A stretch of 64,000 nt of DNA from Glycomyces niveus (GCF_017592475.1 NZ_JAGFNP010000002.1:62001-126000); one strand, 5' to 3'; numbered from the stretch's first letter, positions 24,959 to 34,107 are shown. Notes: generated by a model not told the origin, from the letters alone. Numbers and translations: made by a program.

Positions 24959-27085
24959 ATGCGTCGCATACCTACCGTGGACGACCTGGCGGCCGACCCC
25001 GCCACGCACCACTACGACGACATGGTCGCGCCGAGCGGCCTCACCAACTTCCTCGGCACCGCCCGCGTCGACCACGACCTCACCGCCGTCAGCGCCGTCA
25101 CCTTCCCGCCGGTCTCGCAGGGCCTCACCCGCACCGCCGCGTGCTTCGTCGACGGCCGCCTCGTCGAGTCCTACGGCGCCCCGATCACCCACGAATGGCG
25201 CCCCGACCGGGTCCGCCGCAGCGTCACCCTCCCCGGCCTCGAGCTCACCACCGTCACCGTCTGCGCCCCAGGCGAGACCGCGATCGCCATCGACATCAGC
25301 GCCACGAACACCGGCGACCGGGACAGGACCGTGCCGATCACGCTCAGCCTCGCCGCCGGGGCCGCCCGGCCGGAGGACGCCTGGCTCGACGCGGTCGCTC
25401 CCGAGGAACGCAACCGCGCCACCGCAGGCGAGCGCCGCCTCACCTTCACCAACAGCGCCGGCACCGCCTGGAGCGTCCAAGGCGTCGACACCCCCGCCGA
25501 CGTGCGCCTCTCCGGGATCGCCCCGATGGCCGGCGAGCACGAGACCGGCATCGGCGGCATCGAACGCGGCGGCGAGGTCACCGTCCATCTCGAACTCGCC
25601 CCCGGCCAGACCGCCCGCTTCGGCTACGTCCACGCCATCGGCACCACCGCGGACGCCGCGAACGCGGCCTTCGACCGCGTCGCCGCCGACCTCCCCGCCG
25701 TCATCGCCGCGGCCGAAGCCTTCTGGAACCGCCAGCTCGACGCCGCGTTCCGCCCCGGCAACGGAGAATTCTCCGGCCACCTGCCCGTCCTCGAGACCAG
25801 TTCTGAAGCGCTGCAACGCCTCTACTGGTGGGGCGCGCTCGGCGTCATCTGGTTCCGCCGCGACTTCGAAGGCAACGTCCTCGGCCGCAGCTACGACACC
25901 CTCATGCCCAACTACTGGGCCACCACCACCTTCATCTGGGACTACAGCCTCAGCTCCACCGCGCACGCCCTCCTCGACCCCGCCGTCATGAAACGCCAGC
26001 TGCGGCACTGGATCGACTCGGACATCCACACCCACTTCGGCACCTCCTCGCTCACCGGCGGCCCCGTCGGCCGCTGGTACTCGGTCAACGACCACGCCAT
26101 GACCCGCCTCGTGCACGACTACCTCCGCTACACCCGCGACACCGCCCTGCTCGACGAGACCCCGGGCGGGCGGCCCGTCCGCGAGCACCTGCGCGAATGG
26201 GCGCTGGCCTGGCAGTCGCTGCGCGGCACGGGGCCGCTCGCCGACTACGGCGAGATCGACAACCTCCTCGAATGCGTCAGCTCCTACACCCACGAGGTCG
26301 CGAGCCTGAACGCGGCGAACGTGTGGAACCTCCGCACCGTGGCGGAAATCCTTGCGGCCCAAGGCGACACGGACGGCGCCGCCGCGCTCGCCGCCGAGGC
26401 TGACGCGCTCGTCAAAGCCGTCGCCGGCCTCTACCTGCCGGGCACCGGGCACTTCGCGGCGCGCCAGCCGGACGGCACCCGCGTCCCGGTGCGCCACGTG
26501 TACGACTTCAGCGTGGTGGGCACGAGCGTCGCCGCCGACCTCGACGAGGGCACCCGCTCCGAAATGGTCGCGTTCTTCCGGCGCGAGCTCCAGACGGAGG
26601 CCTGGCTCCGCTCACTGTCCCCTTGGGACCCCGACGCGAGCTTCAGTCCCCGCCCCGACCACCAGTGGAACGGCGCGTACCCGGCCTGGCCCGCGGACGC
26701 GGCCCGCTCCCTCGTCGCGCTCGGCGCACCCGAAGTCGCCCTCGACTGGCTCCCGGGCCTGGCCCGATCCGCGAACCAGGGCCCGCCCGGTCAGGCGCAC
26801 TTCACCGAGGAGGCCATGCCCGCGGTGAACGGCGGCGCGCGCAAGGCCCCGCCGCAGCCGCCCTACATCATCGACTGGGCCTGCTCCTCGGCCGGAGCCT
26901 ATGCGGCCCTGGTGATCGAGTCGTTCTTCGGCGTCGACCCGAAGCCCGGCTCGGACGGACTCGACACGTCGAAAGGCTGCATCGCCGCCCTCGATCCCCA
27001 TGCGGTCCTGCGCGGCCTGCGCATCGGCGACCGGCTCGTGGACGTCCACGCCGACGGCCGCGTCATCGACCAGCGCGTCACCTGA
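24959..27085 (+). CDS. Cytoplasmic glycoside hydrolase with an (alpha/alpha)6 barrel (GH63/GH37-like clan)
   Basis: 708 residues. The first 260 residues form a beta-sandwich with many charged strands; the rest is alpha-helical with repeated aromatic and acidic motifs (NYWATTTFIWDYSLSS, YGEIDNLLECVSSYTHEVAS, SPWDPDASFSPRPDHQWNGA). This order fits the (alpha/alpha)6-barrel glycosidases, close to the GH63/GH37 or GH78/GH95 types, where an Asp and a Glu act as inverting acid and base. No signal peptide, so it works inside on the imported sugar. Its place at the end of a mannose-type importer operon suggests an alpha-linked glycoside as substrate. Exact family uncertain. Confidence 0.8.
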   Translation: MRRIPTVDDLAADPATHHYDDMVAPSGLTNFLGTARVDHDLTAVSAVTFPPVSQGLTRTAACFVDGRLVESYGAPITHEWRPDRVRRSVTLPGLELTTVTVCAPGETAIAIDISATNTGDRDRTVPITLSLAAGAARPEDAWLDAVAPEERNRATAGERRLTFTNSAGTAWSVQGVDTPADVRLSGIAPMAGEHETGIGGIERGGEVTVHLELAPGQTARFGYVHAIGTTADAANAAFDRVAADLPAVIAAAEAFWNRQLDAAFRPGNGEFSGHLPVLETSSEALQRLYWWGALGVIWFRRDFEGNVLGRSYDTLMPNYWATTTFIWDYSLSSTAHALLDPAVMKRQLRHWIDSDIHTHFGTSSLTGGPVGRWYSVNDHAMTRLVHDYLRYTRDTALLDETPGGRPVREHLREWALAWQSLRGTGPLADYGEIDNLLECVSSYTHEVASLNAANVWNLRTVAEILAAQGDTDGAAALAAEADALVKAVAGLYLPGTGHFAARQPDGTRVPVRHVYDFSVVGTSVAADLDEGTRSEMVAFFRRELQTEAWLRSLSPWDPDASFSPRPDHQWNGAYPAWPADAARSLVALGAPEVALDWLPGLARSANQGPPGQAHFTEEAMPAVNGGARKAPPQPPYIIDWACSSAGAYAALVIESFFGVDPKPGSDGLDTSKGCIAALDPHAVLRGLRIGDRLVDVHADGRVIDQRVT

Positions 27086-27122
27086 GCGATCCCCTCCGAC
27101 CGACCCTGCAAAGGAGCAGACC

Positions 27123-28253
27123 ATGACCCACCGCCCGCTCACTCTCGCGGCAGCCGCCGGCCTCGCGGCCGCCGTCATACCGCTGACCGCCGCGAACGCG
27201 GCCCCGGCCCCTTGCGCCGCAAGCATCACCGCCGAGATCAACACCGAGCTCACCGAACGCTTCGGCACCTACGCCGACACCGCCGGGCGCTGGACCGGCG
27301 CCGACTCCGCGTACAGCGTCGACCTCCCCGACGGCTCCACCGCGTGGATCTACTCCGACACGTTCATGGGCGAGGTCGACGAGAACGGCGGCCGGCCCGC
27401 CGACTCGCCGTTCCTCCACAACTCGATCATCGTCGACGACGACGGGGCGCTCACCACCTACACCGGCGGCACCGAGGCCGCCCCCGAATCCCTCGTCAAA
27501 GTCGCCGGCGCCGACGAGACGCAGCGCTGGTACTGGTTCGGGGACGCGACCGTCGAGAACGGCATGCTCCGCGTCATGCTCCTCGAGTTCATCAAGACCG
27601 GGAGCGGCGTCTTCGACTTCAAGTTCACCGGCAACGCCGTCGCCACCCTCGACCCCGCCGACATGCGCCTCGTCTCGGTCACCGACCTGCCCGACTCTCC
27701 CGTCGGCGAGAACTCCCTGATCAACTGGGGCTCGGCGATCTACGAGGACACCGAAGACGGCTACACCTACATCTTCGGCGTCGAGGACAACCAGGCCCAG
27801 AAGTACGCCCACCTCGCCCGCGTCCCCACCGGCTCGCTCACCACCGCGGGCTGGGAGTACTTCGACGCCGGCACCTGGGGTACCGACCCCGCCGTCTCCA
27901 GCCGCATCCTCGAAGGCGTCTCCAACGAGTTCAGCGTCTCCCGCTTCCAAGGCAAGTTCACCCTCGTGACCGGCGACGCCACCGAACCGCTCAGCGCCAA
28001 GATCGTCATGTACCGGAGCAGCGAGCTCACCGGCCCCTACACCGGCAAGACCGAGCTGTACGCCACCCCCGAGACCGGCGGGAACGTCTTCACCTACAAC
28101 GCCAAGGCCCACCCGAACCTCGGCGACGGCGACACCCTCGTCATCTCCTACAACGTCAACAGCTTCGACCCCGACGACCTCTACGCGGACGCCGGCCTCT
28201 ACCGGCCCCGCTACGTCGACGTCCATGCCCAGCTCGGCCGCGGCCGCCGCTAG
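27123..28253 (+). CDS. Secreted DUF4185/DUF5005-like beta-propeller protein
   Basis: 376 residues from ATG at 27123 with AAAGGAG upstream. A cleavable signal peptide (to about residue 30, TAANAAPA) is followed by five repeat-like segments of the form WIYSDTFMGEVD, WYWFGDATVENG, LINWGSAIYEDTEDGYTYIFG and YRSSELTGPYTGKTELY. This pattern is that of the DUF4185/DUF5005 proteins, which are five-bladed propellers related to GH43/GH62/GH117 carbohydrate enzymes. The role is unknown; its location after the glycosidase suggests it acts outside the cell on the glycan that feeds this operon. It is probably the last gene before the hairpin at 28274. Confidence 0.78.
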   Translation: MTHRPLTLAAAAGLAAAVIPLTAANAAPAPCAASITAEINTELTERFGTYADTAGRWTGADSAYSVDLPDGSTAWIYSDTFMGEVDENGGRPADSPFLHNSIIVDDDGALTTYTGGTEAAPESLVKVAGADETQRWYWFGDATVENGMLRVMLLEFIKTGSGVFDFKFTGNAVATLDPADMRLVSVTDLPDSPVGENSLINWGSAIYEDTEDGYTYIFGVEDNQAQKYAHLARVPTGSLTTAGWEYFDAGTWGTDPAVSSRILEGVSNEFSVSRFQGKFTLVTGDATEPLSAKIVMYRSSELTGPYTGKTELYATPETGGNVFTYNAKAHPNLGDGDTLVISYNVNSFDPDDLYADAGLYRPRYVDVHAQLGRGRR

Positions 28254-28273
28254 ACCTGCACCGCAACACCCTC

Positions 28274-28300
28274 GGGCCGGAGACCGGTGGTCTCCGGCCC
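28274..28300 (+). terminator. Hairpin terminator after the mannose-type operon
   Basis: Perfect 12-base stem GGGCCGGAGACC with a three-base loop and its complement, 20 bases after the stop codon of the gene at 27123. Confidence 0.8.
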
Positions 28301-28366
28301 GGATGCGCCCCCTCACGCCGCGATCGCGCCTAGGCTGGACCGGGACGCCGACGGGAGGAGACGGGC

Positions 28367-28843
28367 ATGGGCGGCGACGCGTTCGTCTACCTGGCACGGA
28401 TCAAGACCACGCCGAGGGAGCTGTGGCGGGCACTCACCGAACCCCAGTTCACCGAGCGGTACTGGGGCCTGTCCTTCGACACCGACTGGGCCCCCGGCTC
28501 GCCGATGACCTGGGCCGAACGGGGCGGCAGCATCGCCGACCCCGGCCAGCGCGTGCTCGAGGCCGACCCGCCCCGCCGCCTCGCCTACACCTGGCACACG
28601 TTCACCCCCGAGTGGGCCGAACGCGCCCGCGTGGGGGAGGACGCGCTCGCCGCCATCGCGGCCGAACCGCGCTCGCAGGTCGCGTTCGACCTCGAGCCCG
28701 GCGCGGGCACGGTCCGGCTCAAGGTCACGCACGACGGCTTCGAGCCCGGCAGCAGGGTGCGCGGGATGGTGGTCGAGGGCTGGCCGGAACTGGTCTCGAG
28801 TCTCAAGACCCTCCTCGAGACCGGCGAGCCGCTGCCGGGCTGA
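28367..28843 (+). CDS. SRPBCC (AHSA1-type) domain protein
   Basis: 158 residues. The helix-grip pattern of activator-of-Hsp90-like proteins is visible: RIKTTPRELWRALTEPQFTE, FDTDWAPGSPMTW, PPRRLAYTWH and a C-terminal helix WPELVSSLKTLLETG. Many such genes form a pair with an ArsR regulator; here there is none, and the following gene is a RibD-like reductase. It has a GGAGGAG ribosome site. Function unknown, probably small-molecule binding. Confidence 0.9.
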   Translation: MGGDAFVYLARIKTTPRELWRALTEPQFTERYWGLSFDTDWAPGSPMTWAERGGSIADPGQRVLEADPPRRLAYTWHTFTPEWAERARVGEDALAAIAAEPRSQVAFDLEPGAGTVRLKVTHDGFEPGSRVRGMVVEGWPELVSSLKTLLETGEPLPG

Positions 28844-28907
28844 CGCCGATGATTCCCCGCCCGCGGCGTCGTCCCATTGAGAGGAACACGAAGCAGAGGA
28901 GCAGACC

Positions 28908-29537
28908 ATGGGCAAGCTCATCGTCACCGAGTTCATGTCCGTCGACGGCGTCGCGCAGGCGCCCGGAGCGCCCGAGGAGGACCCCGAGGGCGGCTTCAAG
29001 TACGGCGGCTGGCAGGCGCCGCTCATCGACCGCGACGAGGAGCACTTCATCTTCGAGCAGGCCAAGGGCATGGACGCCCTGCTGCTCGGCCGCCGCACCT
29101 ACGAGATCTTCGCGGGCTACTGGCCCACGGCCCCCGCCGAGTTCGACTTCACCGAGCTCATCAACCGCGTCCCCAAGTACGTCGCCTCCCGCACCCTCGA
29201 ATCCCCGCTGAGCTGGGAGGGCGCGAGCCTCCTCGAAGGCGGCCTGGCCGAGGCCGTGGCCGGACTCAAGGCCCGCCACGACCACGTCCACGTCATCGGC
29301 AGCCTCGACCTCGTGCAGTCGCTTCTGCGGGAGGGGCTGGTCGACCGGCTCAACCTGTGGATCTACCCGCTCGTGCTCGCCGAGGGCAAGCGCGTCTTCG
29401 CGGACGGCGCGGTGCCCACGGCACTGCGCCTGACCGAGTCCCGGATCTTCGCCAACGGCACGCTCAAGCTCGAGTACGAGACCGCGGGCGAGCCGGCCGT
29501 GGGCGACATGGAGGACGAGGTCGACCGCATCACCTGA
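28908..29537 (+). CDS. Dihydrofolate reductase family protein (RibD C-terminal domain)
   Basis: 209 residues with first strand LIVTEFMSVDGVAQAPGAPE, cofactor segment MDALLLGRRTYEIFAGYW and VHVIGSLDLVQSLLREGLVD near residues 128-147. It is probably a NADPH-binding reductase of unknown substrate. A related protein lies at 13793, but the two are not close copies. It follows the SRPBCC gene by 64 bases and is followed by a strong hairpin. Confidence 0.9.
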   Translation: MGKLIVTEFMSVDGVAQAPGAPEEDPEGGFKYGGWQAPLIDRDEEHFIFEQAKGMDALLLGRRTYEIFAGYWPTAPAEFDFTELINRVPKYVASRTLESPLSWEGASLLEGGLAEAVAGLKARHDHVHVIGSLDLVQSLLREGLVDRLNLWIYPLVLAEGKRVFADGAVPTALRLTESRIFANGTLKLEYETAGEPAVGDMEDEVDRIT

Positions 29538-29544
29538 CCTCGAG

Positions 29545-29577
29545 GCGCTGGGCGCGGCCCGCGGCCGCGCCCAGCGC
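29545..29577 (+). terminator. Hairpin terminator
   Basis: Perfect 15-base stem GCGCTGGGCGCGGCC with a three-base loop and its complement, eight bases after the reductase stop. No T run. Confidence 0.8.
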
Positions 29578-29706
29578 GTGAATGATCGGTGATCCGACAC
29601 TTTCGCCTGCGGCCCTTAGGGATGCGTTCATCCGATCGAAGGGCTATAAGCGCGCGCGGGCGCGGGCCCCCTTGCGTCGCAAACCGGCCTGGCCTAAGCT
29701 CGTCAC

Positions 29707-29743
29707 GTCCCATTCATCGATATGAATTCCCAATGAATGGGAC
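29707..29743. promoter_or_regulatory. Long inverted repeat, probable IclR operator
   Basis: Perfect ten-base arms GTCCCATTCA and TGAATGGGAC separated by 17 bases. A second, nested repeat ATTCAT-N4-ATGAAT (29712-29727) shares the left arm, giving three copies of the ATTCA core. The site lies 28 bases before the start of the dehydratase gene, whose operon includes an IclR regulator, the likely binder. Confidence 0.7.
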
Positions 29744-29770
29744 TTTCCAGCGTAGGAGAGCGAGTCGACC

Positions 29771-30994
29771 TTGTCCACTGAATCCACCTTCCTCGACCGG
29801 ACGAGCGCCACCGAGACGAGCGCCGTCAACGAACGCCACTTCAGCGCCCTGCAGCGCGGCGAGGCGAGCCTCGACCGCATCGCGTCCGTGCGGATCTCGC
29901 ACGCGATCCTGCCGCTGAAGGCCGCGATCAGCGACGCGAAGGTCCTGACCGGCCGCCAGAAGCCGATGACCGAGATCGCGTTCCTGTTCGCGGAGATCCG
30001 CACCGAGGCGGGGCTCGAAGGGGTCGGCTACAGCTACTCCAAGCGCGCCGGCGGCAAGGGCCAGTACGCGCACGCCCGCGAGATCGCCCCCGACCTGATC
30101 GGCGAGGACCCCAACGACATCCAGCGGATCTGGACGAAGCTGGTGTGGGCGGGCGCGTCCGTGGGCCGCAGCGGCCTGTCCACGCAGGCGATCGCGGCGT
30201 TCGACATCGCGCTGTGGGACCTCAAGGCCAAGCGCGCCGGGCTCCCGCTCGCCAAACTCCTGGGCGCCCACCGCGACTCGGTGTCCTGCTACAACACCTC
30301 GGGCGGGTTCCTCTCCTCGTCGATCGAGGAGGTCCTGGAGAACACCGGCGCGGCCGTCGCGGGCGGCATCGGCGGCATCAAGATCAAGGTCGGCCAGCCG
30401 GACACCCGGATCGACCTGCGGCGCGTGGCGGCCGTCCGCGAGCACCTGGGCGACGACTTCCCGCTCATGGTCGACGCGAACCAGCAGTGGGACCGCAGCA
30501 CCGCGATCCGCATGGGCCGCAAGCTCGAAGCGTTCGAGCTGACGTGGATCGAGGAGCCGCTGGACGCGTACGACGCGGTCGGCCACGCCGACCTCGCCCG
30601 CGAGCTCGCCACCCCGATCGCCACGGGCGAGATGCTGACGAGCGTCGCCGAGCACGCCGACCTCATCGCCCACCGCAGCATCGACTTCATCCAGCCGGAC
30701 GCGCCCCGCGTCGGCGGCATCACGCCGTTCCTCAAGATCATGTCGCTGGGCGAGCACGCCCGCGTCCGCATGGCCCCGCACTTCGCCATGGAGATCCACC
30801 TGCACCTCGCCGCCGCCTACGAGCACGACCCGTGGGTGGAGCACTTCGAGTGGCTGGAGCCGCTGTTCAACGAACGGCTCGAGATCGCCGGCGGCCGCAT
30901 GGTCGTCCCGGCCCGGCCCGGCCTGGGCTTCAGCCTCAGCGAGCAGGCACGGGAGTGGACCGAGGCCACCGAGCGGTTCGGGTCGGGGGCGTGA
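29771..30994 (+). CDS. Enolase-superfamily sugar-acid dehydratase (L-talarate/galactarate dehydratase type)
   Basis: 407 residues. A TTG at 29771 is the only reasonable start; AGGAG lies 12 bases upstream, a little far. The mandelate-racemase subgroup catalytic set is complete: Lys204-x-Lys206 (GGIKIKVG), Asp235 and Asn237 (VDANQQW), Glu261 (IEEPL), Glu287 (TGEML) and His337 (APHFAMEIHL). The Mg ligands are Asp235, Glu261 and Glu287; the KxK base with His on the other face is the pattern of talarate/galactarate dehydratases. The enzyme would yield 5-keto-4-deoxyglucarate. Neighbours (IclR, ketoglutarate semialdehyde dehydrogenase) agree with hexarate breakdown, although talarate versus galactarate is not resolved. 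Confidence 0.88.
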   Translation: MSTESTFLDRTSATETSAVNERHFSALQRGEASLDRIASVRISHAILPLKAAISDAKVLTGRQKPMTEIAFLFAEIRTEAGLEGVGYSYSKRAGGKGQYAHAREIAPDLIGEDPNDIQRIWTKLVWAGASVGRSGLSTQAIAAFDIALWDLKAKRAGLPLAKLLGAHRDSVSCYNTSGGFLSSSIEEVLENTGAAVAGGIGGIKIKVGQPDTRIDLRRVAAVREHLGDDFPLMVDANQQWDRSTAIRMGRKLEAFELTWIEEPLDAYDAVGHADLARELATPIATGEMLTSVAEHADLIAHRSIDFIQPDAPRVGGITPFLKIMSLGEHARVRMAPHFAMEIHLHLAAAYEHDPWVEHFEWLEPLFNERLEIAGGRMVVPARPGLGFSLSEQAREWTEATERFGSGA

Positions 30995-31773
30995 CGCCGC
31001 GCGCCGAGCCGCCCAAGGGCGCGCTGGACCGGGCCCTCGAGATCCTCGAGGTGCTCACCATGCGCGGCAAGGCGACCACCACGGAACTCGTCGAAGCGGT
31101 CGGCGTGAGCCGCAGCGCCGTATACCGGCTCGTCGAGCGCCTGGAGACCGCCGAGTACCTGACGCAGGCGGACGGCCACTGGCGCCTCGGGCCGGCCGCC
31201 GCGCGGATGGCGATGGCGGCGGGCCGGAACATGGACGTGCTCACCGTCGCCCCGCCGATGCTGCGCGACCTCGCCGAGCGCACCGGCGAGACCGTCAGCC
31301 TCGGCGTGCTCAGCGGCGACGAGATCGTGTTCGTCTTCCGCGAGATCGGCCACCAGGCCGTGCACGTCCGCTCCGAACTGGGGGCGCGCCGGCCCCTGCA
31401 CGCCACCTCCGTGGGCAAGGCCTTCCTCGCCGGGCTCGCGCCCGACCGCTGCGAGGAGACCGTCGCGCATCTCTCGATGGAGGCGTACACGAAGGCGACC
31501 GAGACCGACCGCGACCGCCTCCGCGACGCCATCGGGGAGGCACGCCGACGCGGCTGGAGCGAGGAGCACGGCGAGTTCGACGCGGGCAGCACCTGCTTCG
31601 GCGCGCCCGTGTTCGACCAGAGCGGCACCGTCACCGCCGCGATCAGCATCGCCGGGCCGACCCACCGCATGGACGCCGCCCGCGAGCCCTTCGGCCCCCT
31701 CGTCGCCGAGACCGCCGCCGCCATCTCCCGCCGCCTCGGCCACAGCGACTGGGCGACTCCGCATGCGGCCTGA
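30991..31773 (+). CDS. IclR family transcriptional regulator
   Basis: 260 residues from a GTG at 30991 that overlaps the previous stop as GTGA. The winged helix-turn-helix (TTTELVEAVGVSRSAVYRLV, about residues 25-50) is followed by the IclR effector domain with ARRPLHATSVGKAFLAGL and STCFGAPVFDQSGTVTAAIS. It is co-transcribed with the dehydratase and aldehyde dehydrogenase and is likely to sense the sugar acid or its product and act at the repeat at 29707-29743. Confidence 0.94.
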   Translation: MTPRAEPPKGALDRALEILEVLTMRGKATTTELVEAVGVSRSAVYRLVERLETAEYLTQADGHWRLGPAAARMAMAAGRNMDVLTVAPPMLRDLAERTGETVSLGVLSGDEIVFVFREIGHQAVHVRSELGARRPLHATSVGKAFLAGLAPDRCEETVAHLSMEAYTKATETDRDRLRDAIGEARRRGWSEEHGEFDAGSTCFGAPVFDQSGTVTAAISIAGPTHRMDAAREPFGPLVAETAAAISRRLGHSDWATPHAA

Positions 31774-31803
31774 CCACTACCGTTGCACAGCAAGGAACCT
31801 GAC

Positions 31804-33300
31804 ATGACGATCACCAGCACCGACCCGCGCACCGGCGACACCGTCGCCGCGGCCGAACCGACCCCGCTCGCGGACGTCCAGCGGCTCACCGCCGCCGCGG
31901 CGGCCGCGGCCCCCGAGCTCGACCGCCGCGGCCGCGAGTTCCGCGCCCGGCTCCTGCGCGCGATCGCCGCCCGCCTCGAATCGCGCCGCGACGCCGTCGT
32001 CGCCCTCGGCCGGCGGGAGACCGGCCTTCCCGAGGCCCGTCTCAACGGCGAGCTCACCCGCACCGTCTACCAGGCCGAGTTCTTCGCCCAGGTAGTGGAG
32101 GAGGGCGGCTACCTCGAGGCGACGATCGACCACGCCGCCGACACGCCGATGGGGCCCGGCCCGGACCTGCGCCGCTTGCTCGTCCCGCTCGGCCCCGTCG
32201 CCGTCTTCGGCGCCTCGAACTTCCCGCTCGCGTTCTCCGTGCCCGGCGGCGACACCGTCTCGGCCCTCGCCGCCGGGAATCCCGTCATCGTCAAGGCGCA
32301 CGACTCCCATGTGGGCCTCTCGCAGCTCGCCTACGAGGCGCTGGTCGAGGCCTGCGCGGACGTCGATGCGCCGCAAGGGACCGTGGGCATCGTCTTCGGC
32401 ACCGAGGCGGGCGCGGCCCTCGTCGCCGACCCGGCGGTGAAGGCCGTCGGCTTCACCGGCTCGCTCACCGGCGGCAAGGCCCTGCTCGACATCATCAACG
32501 GCCGCCCCGAGCCGATCCCGTTCTACGGCGAGCTCTCGAGCGTCAACCCGCTCATCGTCACCGCCGCGGCCGCCGCCGAGCGGCCCGAGGCGATCGCGAG
32601 CGGCCTCGTCGCCTCCGTGACCGGCTCGGGCGGGCAGCTGTGCACCAAGCCCGGCATCGTGTTCGTCCCCGCCGGGGCCGAGGGCGACGCGCTCCTGGGC
32701 GAGGCCGCGTCCCTCATCGCCGAGACCGCGGCGTTCCCGCTTCTGAACGCCCGCATCGCCGACTCCTACCGCGACATCACCGCCGCCTACACCGCCGCGC
32801 CCGGCGTCAAGGCCCTCGCGACCGGTGCCGAATCGCCGCAGGAGGGTTCCTTCGGCAGCCCGCGTCTGCTCGAAGTGGACGCCGCGGACTTCACGACCGC
32901 CGTCGCGGAGGAGTGCTTCGGCCCCACCGCGGTCGCCGTCCGCTACAGCGGCGAGGCTGAGCTGCGGGACGCGTTCGCCGTGCTTCCGGCCTCGCTCACC
33001 GCGACCCTCCACACCGCGGCGGACGACCCGGACCTCGCGCCGCTCGCCGCGCTCGTGCAGCCGCTGGCCGGGCGGCTCGTGTTCGACCAGTTCCCCACGG
33101 GCGTGCTCGTCTCGTGGGCCCAGCACCACGGCGGCCCGTGGCCTTCGACGAACACGCTCCACACCTCGGTGGGCGCCACCGCGATCCGCCGCTTCCTGCG
33201 CCCGATGACGTGGCAGAACGCGCCGGTGTCGGTGCTGCCGCCCGAGGTGCGTGATGACGCCGCCGTCCCGCAGCGCGTCGACGGCCGACTCCGCCTGTGA
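31804..33300 (+). CDS. Alpha-ketoglutarate semialdehyde dehydrogenase (NADP-type aldehyde dehydrogenase)
   Basis: 498 residues from ATG at 31804 after AAGGA. The long KGSADH-type aldehyde dehydrogenase layout is visible: GPVAVFGASNFPLAFSVPGG in the cofactor domain, GFTGSLTGGKAL, the catalytic Glu in FYGELSSVNPL and the catalytic Cys in GSGGQLCTKPG. It oxidises 2,5-dioxopentanoate to 2-oxoglutarate, the last step of hexarate and pentose oxidation, which agrees with the dehydratase at 29771. The intermediate ketodeoxyglucarate dehydratase is not encoded here. Confidence 0.92.
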   Translation: MTITSTDPRTGDTVAAAEPTPLADVQRLTAAAAAAAPELDRRGREFRARLLRAIAARLESRRDAVVALGRRETGLPEARLNGELTRTVYQAEFFAQVVEEGGYLEATIDHAADTPMGPGPDLRRLLVPLGPVAVFGASNFPLAFSVPGGDTVSALAAGNPVIVKAHDSHVGLSQLAYEALVEACADVDAPQGTVGIVFGTEAGAALVADPAVKAVGFTGSLTGGKALLDIINGRPEPIPFYGELSSVNPLIVTAAAAAERPEAIASGLVASVTGSGGQLCTKPGIVFVPAGAEGDALLGEAASLIAETAAFPLLNARIADSYRDITAAYTAAPGVKALATGAESPQEGSFGSPRLLEVDAADFTTAVAEECFGPTAVAVRYSGEAELRDAFAVLPASLTATLHTAADDPDLAPLAALVQPLAGRLVFDQFPTGVLVSWAQHHGGPWPSTNTLHTSVGATAIRRFLRPMTWQNAPVSVLPPEVRDDAAVPQRVDGRLRL

Positions 33301-34070
33301 CCGCCCTGCCCACCGACGCCGCCGCCTGGGCCATGCTGGCCCTCGCGGCGGCGCTCGTCGGCTTCTCGAAGACCGGCATCGCGGGGACGGGCTCGCTGCC
33401 GATCCTGCTGTTCGCGACCGTGCTCCCCGCGAAGGAGTCCACCGGCGCGCTCCTGCCGGTGCTCATCATCGCCGACCTCTTCGCGATCCGCTTCTACTCG
33501 CGGCACGTCGAATGGCGCGTCCTCGGCCGGCTCGCCCCCTGGGTCGTCGTCGGCACCGTGGGCGGAGCGGTCGTGCTCTGGTTCGTCGACGACACGCTCA
33601 TGAAGCTCCTCATCGGCGTCATCCTCCTCGCCATGCTCGCCCTCCAGCTCTGGAACCGCCTGCGCCCCAAGGTGGAGGCGCCGCAGCCGCCGAGCGGCCT
33701 CGCCCAGCGGAGCGCCGCCGCCGGGGCCGGCGTCGCCGCGGGCGCGACGACGATGACGGCGAACGCGGCCGGGCCGGTGATGGTCCTGTACCTCATGCTC
33801 TCGGGCTTCCCGAAGCTCCGCTTCCTGGGCACGATGGCCTGGTTCTTCTTCGCCGTCAACCTCTTCAAGGTCCCCTTCAGCGTCGGGCTCGGCCTCATCT
33901 CCTGGCACACGCTCCTCACCGCGGTCATCCTCATCCCGGCGATCGCGGTCGGCGCGCTGATCGGCCGTGCCGTCGTCCACCGCATCAACCAGCGCCAGTT
34001 CGAGCTCGCCACGCTCGTGCTCTCGGGCGTCGGCTCGGCGCTCCTGATCCTCTCCGCCGCAACCGCTTGA
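33297..34070 (+). CDS. TauE/SafE family membrane exporter
   Basis: 257 residues, GTG start overlapping the dehydrogenase stop as GTGA. About eight membrane helices in two halves; the family motif GFSKTGIAGTGSLPILLF lies in the first half (about residues 20-40) and AAGATTMTANAAGPVMVLYL in the second. The family exports sulfite, sulfoacetate or other organic acids. Translational coupling to the dehydrogenase suggests an organic-acid substrate tied to hexarate catabolism; this is inference. A hairpin follows. Confidence 0.9.
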   Translation: MTALPTDAAAWAMLALAAALVGFSKTGIAGTGSLPILLFATVLPAKESTGALLPVLIIADLFAIRFYSRHVEWRVLGRLAPWVVVGTVGGAVVLWFVDDTLMKLLIGVILLAMLALQLWNRLRPKVEAPQPPSGLAQRSAAAGAGVAAGATTMTANAAGPVMVLYLMLSGFPKLRFLGTMAWFFFAVNLFKVPFSVGLGLISWHTLLTAVILIPAIAVGALIGRAVVHRINQRQFELATLVLSGVGSALLILSAATA

Positions 34071-34076
34071 ACGGAG

Positions 34077-34101
34077 GCGGGCCGGGGTCGCCCCGGCCCG
34101 C
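34077..34101. terminator. Bidirectional hairpin between convergent genes
   Basis: Perfect 11-base stem GCGGGCCGGGG with a three-base loop, between the TauE gene (+) and the SDR gene (-). Confidence 0.8.
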
Positions 34102-34107
34102 GTCCGC

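Noticed and set aside
28225..29211. Open frame across the SRPBCC and reductase genes
   Set aside because: It is in a different frame from both recognisable proteins and is Arg/Pro-rich shadow sequence.
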